From: Sipunculus nudus
Lineage: Eukaryota > Annelida > Sipuncula > Golfingiida > Sipunculidae
Assembly: GCA_026874595.1 (NCBI GenBank)
Contig: CM049310.1
Span: forward strand, 16,778,058 to 16,842,057
Reading direction: 5' to 3'
Length of the DNA stretch: 64,000 nt
Within the stretch, counting starts at the first letter, position 1; each line of letters begins with the position of its first letter. Shown here in pieces: positions 22,710-33,999 of this stretch. The translations under genes were made by a program, and so were the position numbers. The notes beneath the pieces were generated by a model. That model was not told the DNA's origin. It did no database searches and saw only the letters and a list, made by a program, of their open reading frames with translations.

Positions 22710-25090
22710 ATAAAGGATGGACTAGTACTATTTAATCAGAAACATGGGCAGTCGTTCAGTTTCAAAATGAAGATTTTAATTGAATTCAAGACTTTGAAAT
22801 TCAGAAATTTAATGTGTATGAACATATATTAAAGGAATGGTTACGTGACTACCATATATGCATATTTGTTGGTCTTTAAGGGAACAGTGTTTGCATTTTG
22901 CTGTAAGAAACCACACCCATGTGTTTACGGGATAACAACAATCCCTCTTGAGACTGACTCTGTAAGCTCATCCTCTCCAGGGCTCGAAATGATTTAGCGC
23001 TCGCCCCCATTGGCCACTTATCATCTTTACAGCGTCTGATAAAAATCGCTTTTACGCGGGAATTGCGCATTTTTTTTTAGTAAAAGCCGATCATATCATC
23101 AAATTAATTGGCACATTATACATTATTAATTATAAAAACGTGCAGAAATCTACCAGTGTTTATCAAATATATATCGTATATGATATACTATATAAATATA
23201 TCTATCAATTATTATGACTGAAAACCGTTTTTCAGTGTACGGTCCAGTGAAAGCCATTTTCTCTGTGCGATCTATTTCTTGCCGCAAGACAGAAGCATTT
23301 CTGTTTCCATGGTGCATTACTGATGACTGCACGCCCTGCTTCCTTGAATACTGACATACTGGGTGAAGATTTGTATTTGATGGGTCACAAGCACGTGAGA
23401 ATGGCACTGAAATCTGCTATATGGTATAATTTACCATGCCATAAATATATACAGGAATGTTCTTCCATATTCAACAAACTTTGCCTTATAAAGATGCATA
23501 CAGTGATTAAATGGTACTGAAATTCCTAATCCACTTTTGTATATTGCGATTAAAATGGTTTCACAAGATACAGGAAACGCGCTTAGCAACTTGCGACACC
23601 TGCGGGGGGATATATGAATTAAACAGGTTGCATGGGTCACTACTATTTAAATTGAGTAGAAAAGTCTTTAGCGTTGAGACTAACAGCTTTTGAAATATGA
23701 GCATATGGATTCCGAGATATCGACATAACAGTAACACTTATTATGGACTAAAATTAGACATATCAGAGTGCATGCAGGCATGGTTTGGTTTTATTAAATG
23801 CTGCGGTATTTCAAAACCCTAGAGAATTACTCTTTTTACTGAGGAGGCTTGTATTAGATACCATGCTTAACATTTTGACGTGATCTCCTGCACATGCATA
23901 AATTAACCTTATCATATCGAGGCAGAGTTTAAAAAAGAAACATCCCTAGCACACACACACACACAAAATTATAAAATAGCTTTTCAAATAATGAATTTAC
24001 AATCGAGTTCTAATATTTAAATTTTATCAATTTCAATTATTGCCATATATCATCAGTTAAGTCACAACAGAGTTTTCTTGAGGCTGACAAAAAAAAATGC
24101 AACATGAAGTTAACAATTATTTCTTTGAAGATATTTTAATGTAAAGTTTAAAGCCAGTTATTAAACAGTTTTCTTATAAATCCTCTTTATTTGAAATCCA
24201 CATAATTTTGCATATACTTTAGTTTATCTTTCTTGTTAAGGCATAAAACGATGACTTCTGGATGAAATAATTGAGCTGTTATGGAAATATATTATGGTAG
24301 TATATATGGAACATATGCACGCGCATTTATTTGTTTCCTTGTCAATATGCATTTTCTGCATTGTGGATGAGTTGGACGCACCTCATAAACGAGATGTAAC
24401 TATATCAAAAGACCGGGGGGTGGAGGGGTTACTTCAAATCTATTCCTCATTATTTTGAGAATATCTATTTCAATATAGTTGCTTCATTGTGTTTTATTTA
24501 CTTATAATATAATAAGTTATCTATTCTGTATTTTACAAGTAATTTGAATCGTGTTATATATTTTTCTTGTATGTTATATGTCATGGACTTTAAGTGTAAG
24601 ATTTAATAGCGAACATCGTAGGTTCGTTTAATAAGTACAGTACTAGCATGGGTCACGAGCAGGCTTGGCTGCTCGTCTGTATATTTATAAATGTGCAAAA
24701 TGTTTGTATTGGAGCCTCATTCAGGGCTCCTTTGAAATAAACACACCTTGATTCATCCATATGTGCATTTAAAATATGAAAGTTTAAGAAAAATATACCA
24801 TATTATTTTTGAAAAATATTCTGAATATATTTTCAACTTGCAAAAAAAAATGAAATGTTCTTATAGTAAAATCTACAGGAAGAGTTTCCGACTGAAAGAA
24901 TTTGAAAATTATTCAGTGATTCCAAATTCATTACTATAATTCTTTTATACAAAATAAACAAAATATTACAGAAAAATATTAATCAATAAAGTTGATAAAA
25001 TGTATACATTGAACTAATATGTAAAAAAGAAAGGGGAAAGAACTATAATATTTTCACAATTATGTGCTTTGATTACACTGTGTATTAGTT
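22710..25090. other. No gene recognised downstream of the oxidase
   Basis: A GGAGCC/GGCTCC hairpin followed by AATAAA at about 24712-24742 looks like the 3' end of a transcript or retroelement, with no coding sequence upstream. Confidence 0.4.
22979..23045 (+). mobile_element. Isolated hAT-type terminus
   Basis: CAGGGCTCGAAATGATTTAGCG looks like the common hAT end CAGGGCTCGAAAT. No matching inverted end was found nearby, so only one end is supported. Confidence 0.3.
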
Positions 25091-25094
25091 AATT

Positions 25095-27440
25095 CAGGGT
25101 TCATACACTTCCAGCAGATCAAAATTTCATGACTTTTTCATACCTTTTGCAGGACCTGCGACAAAAAAATCATGACCTCTTCCTCGTCACTTTGACATGT
25201 AAATGTTACTAAGGAAACTTGATACAGATCATCCATGCTCATTAAGATATGAAGTATATAGCTTAAAGAATACATATATACTTAAATATATTTAAGAGTC
25301 ATTATTTAAAAAATGTGGATTCTTTTTTTATTTTCCTCTCATTGTTAAAACAAATATTCCCTCATTTTGCATGGGCATTGGGATTAAGTAAAAACAATCT
25401 GGTTTAACAGTTCAGTCTTGCATTTTTTTATTTTAAGATTTAATGTTAATTAAAACTTTTTAATATTGAGAATGAAATATAACACCTGACAAGCTTTCAA
25501 ACTGTCATTTAATTTACTTTCAAACACAGAGATGCAACAACCAAAGAATCAATCAGGGTGGTATATGGTATCAGAGAACAAACACTGTTTAATTCGGGTT
25601 AGCAAGAACTGCACCATTTACTTTGATGTATTACTATTTTAAATTAATCAATGCAATGTCATCAGATTAATATATGGAAGAAAAAGAAATATCTAGATTA
25701 AGGTAATTAATTCAACTTTCTTATAGAGGTCCAGTGACATTAGCTACTAATACTGTATGATTGTGAACCTGTCACTTTAATCTGAGCTCACGTCGGCAAT
25801 TAATTCCCCTATTATCGCTCATATAACGCTTCCGAGTACCAAAGAAATGTTTTGAATTATCATGTTCCTATCTAAATAATCAAGGAATATAATATGTTCT
25901 CAATTATCATTATCACCGGTGCGCACATTAACACGCTGTGTACAGGACATGGCGTTTAAATAAGACCAGTTGTAGGAAGATTTATTTTCTAAAAAAAATA
26001 TGGCATATTACAGTTAGTTTTAACCACCGCGCAATTTTAAGCTATTTAAATAATACATATAACTGAGAAGCATACAACATTTTTTTGCACCGGAAAACAC
26101 CATCAAAGTTACCGGGGAGTAATAAGGCGGGAACACTTTGGCGCCCATGGTGTCGTTTACTCATTCCAATGAAATAGACCGTTGCTCTTTATCTGCTACA
26201 TCTGTCTGGACAATATCTTCGTCAATCTTCCATTTTTTATCTTTAAACCTTTAATATTTTATTTTAACTCTTGGTTTTTGCGATTTTTTTTTATCAGACC
26301 GATATGTGTATTCATAACGTCCCGTCAGTTCTACAAACAGAAGTACGGGCCGAATCAGTGAATACAGGTGTAGGCGGCAACGGTTTCCCGCCAAACCATC
26401 TGGAATTCACAGGCTATGAAATGCTACACGAGCATACATGAGGCCTCATTGGCATTTTGGATAAGACTTTCTCACAAGACCGTATATATAATATTAATCC
26501 GTTTTTGTTTAGTTATGACCTTAAAGGGATACACGAATGCTTTGGGTATGGGCATTATAAATTCGCTATGCAACAGAAGGCCTGATTGGGCAAAGATTAG
26601 GCATTAAAACTCGGTTGACTCCCGGAAAACGGGAGTGTTGTAATCTCTAACTGGATAACAATTATGCAATCGTAATGACTATAAAGGCAACATTCTGTTA
26701 TTTATACCTTTTTGAAAATCGCAGCATATTATACTTTTCTTTCATTTTAAAAACTTATTTTATTAAATTGCAATTTTCAATACACAACAGTCTTTCATCA
26801 CTGAAAATTATCAAAAAAAAAAAAAAAAATTATGATTTAACAACTTGAACTCATAGGCTTAAGTGATTATTTTTTATTGCAAACGACAGTGAAATACCTA
26901 CCATTTTTATTCATCTCATATAGGCCTAGGTACCATTTTTAGCATCTCCCCTGTGATGTCAAACTATATTTGCACAAAACGCCACTGCCGTGATCACTCC
27001 AGTGCAGAAAAGCTTAGAATTTGGTTTGCTTGGTATCCTACGAACAACACTCAGTTCTTGAAATTGTATATCTTGAACGCATGTTTAGCTGAATGAAGAC
27101 TGCCCTGGCATTTTTTTACGAAAGTATTCATAAGAATGGCATGACGGGAATGGGGGTTGACCGCCCAGATAGGGAAGAGCGGATGCCAACCTAAGTTGGA
27201 ACGGCACTATAAGGGGAGAAATGCCCAGGTGTAGTCTGGTTAAGGTGGTTCTCATGATCACATACGTTCAATCTTTGACAAATATAATAAAATTTATAAA
27301 AACTATTTTTAAACGGTCAGAAAATGAAAAATCATGACTTTTTTCATTATTTTTGAGCATTTTCTAAAAAATCATGACTTTTTAAGTACTGATTTTTAAA
27401 ATCTAAAAAATCATGACTTTTTAAGGACGTACGAACCCTG
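25095..27440. mobile_element. hAT-like non-autonomous element (CAGGGTTCRTAC ends)
   Basis: Left end CAGGGTTCATACACTT, right end inward CAGGGTTCGTACGTCCTT. Both subterminal regions repeat 'atcatgacttttt' or its near copies (25123, 27330, 27368, 27410). Flanking TAGTTAAT and TAATTAAT could be an 8-bp duplication with one mismatch and a 1-bp offset. No transposase reading frame in 2.3 kb. Confidence 0.65.
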
Positions 27441-27499
27441 TAATTAATGCTACATTGCTGAAAATACACCGAAAAAAAGTTAAAAGAATAAGCTGTAAA

Positions 27500-27913
27500 A
27501 TTATTTCGAGAGTAAAATCCGACAAAACAGTGTTGTGACCAAATTTTAAGCATGACCGTATTAGACGAAAGGCATGAAGCGCCACTAGCGTTTACGCCCG
27601 TTGGGAGATTCTGGACTAATGGCTTGAATGCGCTGAAATAGGATACACAGCCTTATTTGATTAAGATACAAGTAATAGAATAAATGTCATCACTGAAACA
27701 GCTTAATGTCATACGTATGGCCACGGACCAGATTACTAGCTATAAAAGCTTATAAACGTAAAATATCACGTTTAAATGAGATTCTATTTTTTTCATTGCA
27801 TTTAAAATGTTATTAATCATAGAAAATTGACTATGTTAATCTGATTAATTCATAACATTGTAATAAAGTTTGATAAAATTTGGTACATCGGACTTTCACG
27901 TACCTCCCCCCGT
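27500..27913 (+). repeat. Direct duplication, unit 1 (414 bp)
   Basis: Nearly identical to the next unit from 'attatttcgagagtaaaatc' to 'acgtacctcccccc'. Starts within 65 bp of the end of the 25.1-27.4 kb hAT-like element, and crosses none of the known repeats. Confidence 0.9.
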
Positions 27914-28426
27914 ATTATTTCGAGAGTAAAATCCGACAGAACAGTGTAGTGACCCAATTTTAAGCATGACCGTATTAGACGAAAGGCAAGAAGCGCCACT
28001 AGCGTTAACGCCCGTTGGGAGATTCATATTTAAACTTTATTTCTGGGATAAAATATTTAAATGACAATTAGATAAATTGATTATGCATTCGTTAATGGAT
28101 TTCATGAAATAAGATTTTAGTTATGATATCTGGACTAATGGCTTGAATGCGCTGAAATAGGATACACAGTCTTATTTGATTAAGATGTAAGTAATAGAAT
28201 AAATGTCATCACTGAAACAGCTTAATGTCATACGTATAGCCAGGGACCAGAATGCTAGCTATAAACGCTTATAAAACTTAAAAGATTACGTTTAAATGAG
28301 ATTCTATTTTTTCATTGCATTAAAAAAATTATTAATCATAGTAAATTGACTATATTAATCTGAATAATTCATAACATTGTAATAAAGTTTGATGAAGTTT
28401 GGTACATCGGACTTCCACGTACCTCC
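27914..28426 (+). repeat. Direct duplication, unit 2 (with an extra 105 bp)
   Basis: Second copy of the 414-bp unit. It carries about 105 bp (28025-28129) absent from unit 1 and ends in a C run. Either unit 1 lost this piece after the duplication or unit 2 gained it. Confidence 0.9.
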
Positions 28427-28449
28427 CCCCCCCCCCCCCCCCCCCTTTC

Positions 28450-28850
28450 CATTTTAGCAAACAAACCGCAGTTACTAGACCAGACCTCAATGAAAAGAAA
28501 GCAGAGCGAGAAAAACAATAGAAAAACTATCGACTCTTAATTACTCAGATTTACTGCTGGCAGAAACAGGTGTTACTTACTTATTTTATCACCAGAAATT
28601 AACAAGTCTGGCTTCGAGTGACAGGAATGTGAAATCAGCATCGAGATGCTGCTGCGAAGCCCAATTAGGACACCTGGACCAGCTGTGATACTGAAATCGA
28701 CAAATTATTGTTAACCCCCGGGGTTGTCAATTTCATCGAGGTAGAGGCCATCTGGAGCTCGTTTCCCCAAGGTCAATCAACCTGAAATGTAAAACATTCC
28801 TGCACTGAGTTTGCTCAAACGAATTGGGTCAATGACCGCCTTTTTTATTC
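28450..28850. other. Unique, non-repetitive block, possible regulatory sequence
   Basis: Balanced composition, no long frames and no repeat signature between the tandem duplication and the nested elements. Homeobox-like words (TTAATTA, CAATTAG) occur. Regulatory function is only inferred. Confidence 0.25.
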
Positions 28851-28854
28851 TTAA

Positions 28855-30703
28855 GCTGCGTGTCCACTTATGCGGTACGGCTACGGATACGGATGCGAAT
28901 GCGGACGCGTTTTAAATTGCGCATATGGAATAAAGAAGGAGTGTGTCCACTTAAGCCCCGTTCCCACTTTCACGAATTTGACGCCGAATCGCCACGAACT
29001 TACATCATTAAAATTCGTAGGGACGTCGTGGGAGTGTCGTAGATGATGTCTTGAACATGCGGTAATGTTCGTAGCGAGGTCTTGAGCACTCAGAATATGT
29101 GGCGCTATTTTTGAAATGTTCAAAAATTAAACTTTGTCGTCGCAAGTCGTAGCTAAGTCGTAACAGTTTCTTGGTAAGTCGTATGAGAGTCTTCATAATT
29201 CTTGTAAATTCGTGATGTAAAACAATGTCACGAATGCTCATGAAGGACAATGACATCGACACGACTTCAACACGACTACAATACGACTACCACAAGAACC
29301 TCTCAAGAGAGAGTCACGTTCATAAAGCCCCTTCCTACTTCCACGAATTTGGTGACGAATCATCAAGAACTGACATCATAATGTAACGGAAAATTTTATT
29401 TTCTAAGTAATTTTTAACTTCTTACAAACCAATGAGGAATAAGGTTTAGAAGTAAGAACACTGTGTAGATTTGTAAATTTGTTTTAAAGAAGATTTTATT
29501 GTGGTTATTGGTTCCAACTAAATTTGAACTAAAATAATTTGAAGAAGCTGAATCAAATTACGTTTCCTTTGTAATTTGTAACTTCTTTGTAAACAAACAA
29601 AGAAGTTTTTGCAGTGAGTAAACCATGTAGATTCGTAAATTTGTTTTTAAAAAAAATTTTAATCGTGGATAATGGTTGACAAAATAAATCTGAACCAAAA
29701 CAGTTTAAAGAAGCTCAATATATTATACAGTTTCGTCATACTTAAACATATGGTCAATATGATAAATTATGAGTTTCCTATTTTACTACGGGAGAATAAA
29801 CTGAGCCTAACACAAATTAATATTAACAGAATCTTATATCACATTGAGAGCTGAATCAATAAGATATTTAACCAATATTTTGAGAATACAGATATTTTAC
29901 ATCCGATTAAGTCGGTCGTCTACTTGGACTTAAAGAAGTTAACGTCGTATTTGCCACCATATAAATAAGTCGTAATTGTCTAATTACTCAAATCAAATAA
30001 GACATATATTATCAGTGTTTTAAACTGGATAACTTTTGTCAAATTAAAATATCTGGAGAAGTTGAGTAAAGTGTTGTTATGGTGTCCTTTTACTAATATC
30101 GTCTTCTTTGTGGCATTACAATAGCTATATATCACATATATAGCTATCTAACAATCCGTAGCAAAATTGAATGATCGTAGGAGTATCGTCCACAAGTCGC
30201 AGATTAATCGTGGAAATATCGTACCAGTATCTTAGACATCGTCACGGAGCCGTAAACATTCTTAAAAGTGTCGTGTCATATCGCGCTGGCTTCGTGTCAC
30301 TGTCGTAGCCAATCGTACTGGCATCGTACTCCTTTCGTACAATATCGTGGTCGTGATGGAATTCTTATCACTCGACAGGCCGTTTGGCCACGAATCGCCA
30401 CGAATTCAACATTGTGGCAATTCGGCGTCAAATTCGTGAAAGTGGGAACGGGGCTTAATTATGCGGTGCGGAGTGCGTGCGGCGTGCGGAAACGGATACG
30501 TTTTTTGAAAACCGGACCATGTAGCCGCGGGTACGGAAACGCATGCGGAAACGCATGCGGAAAGTGCCATTTTGTAGAGGTGAAAGAGAGTGAAAGACCT
30601 AAAAACGCACTGACAAACGTATCTAATGGACACACACGCACAAAATATCCGCATACGTATCCACACCGAACACGCACCGCATCCGTACAAGTGGACACGC
30701 GGC
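28855..30703. mobile_element. Outer TIR element of a nested pair (GCYGCGTGTCCACTT ends)
   Basis: Left GCTGCGTGTCCACTT at 28855; right end inward GCCGCGTGTCCACTTG from 30703. Flanks are TTAA (28851-28854) and TTTA (30704-30707). Subterminal DNA is full of imperfect GCGGATACGG words on both sides (28870-28920 and 30465-30560). The element is split by the 28955-30454 insertion. Confidence 0.7.
28955..30454. mobile_element. Inner TIR element of a nested pair (GCCCCGTTCCCACTTTCACG ends)
   Basis: 1500 bp. The terminal repeats are identical for the first 35 or so bases (GCCCCGTTCCCACTTTCACG and on), and perfect TTAA copies flank it (28951-28954, 30455-30458). Both subterminal regions are rich in 'tcgta' and 'gtcgt' words. 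A diverged extra copy of the left end occurs inside at about 29327-29385. No coding capacity is seen. TTAA or TWA targeting suits piggyBac, Kolobok or PIF/Harbinger relatives; undecided. Confidence 0.8.
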
Positions 30704-30709
30704 TTTAGA

Positions 30710-32045
30710 ATGCCATCTATCTAATACTTATAAAAGGAATTCGGTTCACGTTTGTTCGCAATGTTCTCTAAAACCGCGTTGTGTACAATACTGTGCCATA
30801 TATCATTTTAAAGGTTGTTATCCCCGCAGTGACATAGGCGATATGAGAATAAGAAATTTTTAATGTACATATAGTTTTGAGTGATTTTTCAGTTTTTACT
30901 GACTTGCACAGAGCGAGCACAGCCGAACTACCTTCGGCAATGATCAGAATGCTTGCATCGTGGTCACTCAACCTCGAAGGACTGTTGTTCATATGAATAA
31001 CGCTTGCTTTCAGTGAGGAAATTGAGCATGTCTGACCCTTCAAATATGAACAAGGCTCTCACTCACGTGCGTGGTCAGTAAAAGAGAAAAAAAAAACATG
31101 TTTCTCGCTTTATGAAATGGATAGTTCAACCCAGGAGGATTAATGACAAAACCTATTTCAAGGTCCCGCTATTTCAGGAACAGGGGTTAGTCGGTATGGA
31201 GTGGTGGCGGGGGGTTCAAGTCTAAAAATATGTCTGATACAATGAAAAAAAGGGTTGCGGTGGCAGAAAATGGGATACGGACCCCCTGCATGGAATCCCG
31301 TTGGGTCCGCTTCTGCTGCTTACGAGGTATGCATATTTCTGTTTCTTTTTTTAGGAACAGTTTCCTTGCAACATACATTTAATAAATATCTTTCATGTGT
31401 TCCTCACATCAACCTTATCTTTATTAGTCTAAAGATAGAATCCAGTATAATATCAACGAAAACCTGAATGCCCCCGCGTCTCATTCCGGTTCGCAATGTA
31501 AACATCATCAGTGACCAGGTCTTCAAGGTAAACATACCGGGGTATGAATTCTTGCCACGAGCTCAGAGCCACAAAATAAATGTAAAACATATTTATACAC
31601 ATTTTATTGAGACAGGTTCTCGCTGAAATAACTATAATTTCTGTTAACTTTTAGAATAAAAAAGGAGCCAACCTTCCACATTTCAGTTAATATATCCCTA
31701 GCCGATGTAGTTTTTAATACTTCAATGCTAATTTGCGACTTAAGCCAGTTTAACACCAGTCTGGCAGCAGGAGGTCGAATGAATAGATTTTCTTAGGGTC
31801 TACGTCTAATTAGGAGGCCCTTATCGATCCTTTAGCAGTAACCTAGATTAGAGAGAATCAAATTATAAACAAATTGCTTGCTGGCAGGGAGTGCTAATAA
31901 ATGGAGTGTGATCTTATTTTGTTTAACACTCTTATATAAGTATATATGTGTACATGTGTATATGTATATACGGTGAACCCTATGCTCAAAAGTGCATGTC
32001 ATAATTCACAGGCGGTCTTACAACATAGGTCGTCAGTGGTTACAC
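30710..32045. other. No gene recognised
   Basis: 31127-31320 carries relics like the GGCGGATCC element family ('cccaggagga', G runs). 31640-31880 is unique and non-repetitive, with ATTA words, and might be regulatory. Confidence 0.35.
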
Positions 32046-32048
32046 TGT

Positions 32049-32055
32049 TTATATA

Positions 32056-32110
<55 letters not shown>
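32049..32110 (+). repeat. (TA)n microsatellite
   Basis: About 30 TA units with one G interruption. Confidence 0.95.
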
Positions 32111-32112
<2 letters not shown>

Positions 32113-32506
32113 ATATTTCTACAAAAAATGTCGCATTTCATGTCCCGTAACTATATTTGTTACTGAGAAATTAGCAAATGCTAAAAATGACATGAATAAC
32201 CATTCAAATTGTTGCTAAAGATATAACCATTATTATGAGATAAAAATAATTTAAATCGGGGCAGAAATACATAAAGAAAAAAGCTGCAAAGGTTAAATAC
32301 CCTTAAATTTCCGTTGTCCCTTTCTCTCGGATCTTAAATTCAAAACAGCGTTTTTCTGTAACCACTGTTCCATTTATATAGATTTGGTTTTCCACGTTGT
32401 CACAGCGGTGAAAGTTTATTAAGATGATATTTTTTGCTTGAATTTTCCTGACCGTGTTGTTTTTAATACAAAAATTTGGATATAAAAAAATGTCTCCCAA
32501 AATATA

Positions 32507-32933
32507 CTCGGCACCGTTACCTGACCTTTTGACCTTGCAGCGCGTGAACAGAAACCACTTTGCTGATGCAGGGAGCAGCGTTTATTAGAGTTCAGGAAAT
32601 TTTGTACACATAATCCACAATTAAATTTAGTAACTGTCATATCAGTGTTTTCTGCTAATCATTAAAGGGTTAAAAAAATCACCGTATGTTTATTTGGACT
32701 CGACACCGTACACCTGCGAAAAATTAACCGTCACATAGGCTATAACCCTTCGAAAATGGCTTCCTCTTGTCGTTTATGTAATGATAACACGTGCTGCCCT
32801 CTTAGGGACGGTATGGAAGCAATTTTTTGTCCTGCATCTGACGAAAAGATGAAAAAATCTCAGCACCGTTACCACTCGAAACCGTTACCTGCATGAAAAA
32901 TAACGGTGTCGAGAGCAAGGTAACGGTGTCGAG
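32507..32933. repeat. Cluster of CTCGACACCGTTACC motifs in both orientations
   Basis: Forward copies or near copies at 32507, 32699, 32859 and 32876; inverted copies (GGTAACGGTGTCGAG) at 32901 and 32919. A 46-codon reading frame lies within. Could be the two ends of a small DNA element or a set of protein-binding sites. Confidence 0.5.
32756..32896 (+). CDS. Small Cys-containing reading frame (uncertain)
   Basis: 46 codons with a good start context (AAAATGG), beginning MASSCRLCNDNTCCPL and ending HSKPLPA. The CRLC..CC spacing resembles the start of a zinc-binding domain, but there is no downstream exon that I can recognise. It sits among the CTCGACACCGTTACC motifs, so it may belong to a mobile element or be chance. 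Confidence 0.15.
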   Translation: MASSCRLCNDNTCCPLRDGMEAIFCPASDEKMKKSQHRYHSKPLPA

Positions 32934-33599
32934 AACTTGGTATTAAATCCAAATCCAAAATATATTATATTCTGTGTTTGCCATTTTATTTGCAGCTACC
33001 TGCCTTTCTTGATTTCTTGAAAACACCAATGTTGCACAAATTTGGAATTTAGTCAATATTGGGTACTATTTTGAGAACTCATGGGCTTGAAAATAGTGTA
33101 TCTGGTAAGCCACAGCAGCAGGACAGATTTTCATATGATTAATATGTTAACTGCTGAATATAGAATGGTGTATTTCCATAACATATTACTTAATTTAGTT
33201 AATATTAAAGTGTAAACCAGAAAATGTATGCAAATAATGTAATTTATTAAGTTATTGGCAATATATTTAAAATTCCACCTTAAATTTTTGTGCTCTTTAA
33301 ACCATGGCACAATTTTGTCCTGTAGTGTTGATTTAGTTTTCATATCAGTCTGAAAAAAATGTTTCCCCGAGGAATATATTCAGCTGAGCTAAAATTAATC
33401 CATTAATTTGCAATGTTTACCTCTGCCAAGCCCAGCGGCGGGGGTTATGTTTTGGGCAGTGTATGCTTCTCTGTTAATCTGTTTATCTGTTAGCATGATA
33501 ACACAAAAAGTCCTCATCAGAGTTTGATACATTTTTTTTAGGATAGCTCAGCAATGATACAAGGAACAATTGATTAAATTTGGGGGCGATCCATGTGTA

Positions 33600-33997
33600 A
33601 AAACTTATGAGCTGTTGACATATAACTACATCCTTAAAGGTCTCAAAAATAGAGAAAAAAAATTGTAAAAATTTGAAAAAAATACAGGTGGCGCCACCAG
33701 TCTACAGGTACTGATGGAACACCTCTTAATCAATATGTATGCCAAAAATCCCGACCATCAGTGGTGTAGTTATTGAGATGTTTCAGTTTGTTTATGAAAT
33801 TTTCTATAATTCTGGGGGTAATTGGGAGCCCCACAACTCAAAGGATATGGATAACAGACACCTTATTTCAGGTTTCCATGGAGACTTTTCATAGGTCTCT
33901 AACTGTGTTAAGAATGAAGATTCTAGGTCCAGTGTTTACGATTTGTGCCCTGTTAACAGATGTTCACATTTTTGTGATGACTTAAGTCAGCTGAGCT
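33600..33997 (-). repeat. Single inverted copy of the 14.2-16.3 kb satellite unit with its hairpin end
   Basis: Reverse complement of the ~338-bp unit, with 'ggtggcgccaccagtctacag', 'gaccatcagtggtgtag' and 'gattctaggtccag', ending in AGTCAGCTGAGCT, the stem of hairpin 1. A diffuse G/C-rich stretch at 33418-33600 precedes it. Confidence 0.8.
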
Positions 33998-33999
33998 AA

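Noticed and set aside
24712-24742. Hairpin plus AATAAA as a histone-type 3' end
   Set aside because: Stem-loop sequence does not match the histone consensus and there is no histone gene upstream.
30268-30708. 146-codon open stretch
   Set aside because: Spans the right ends of the two nested TIR elements and is made of their subterminal words.
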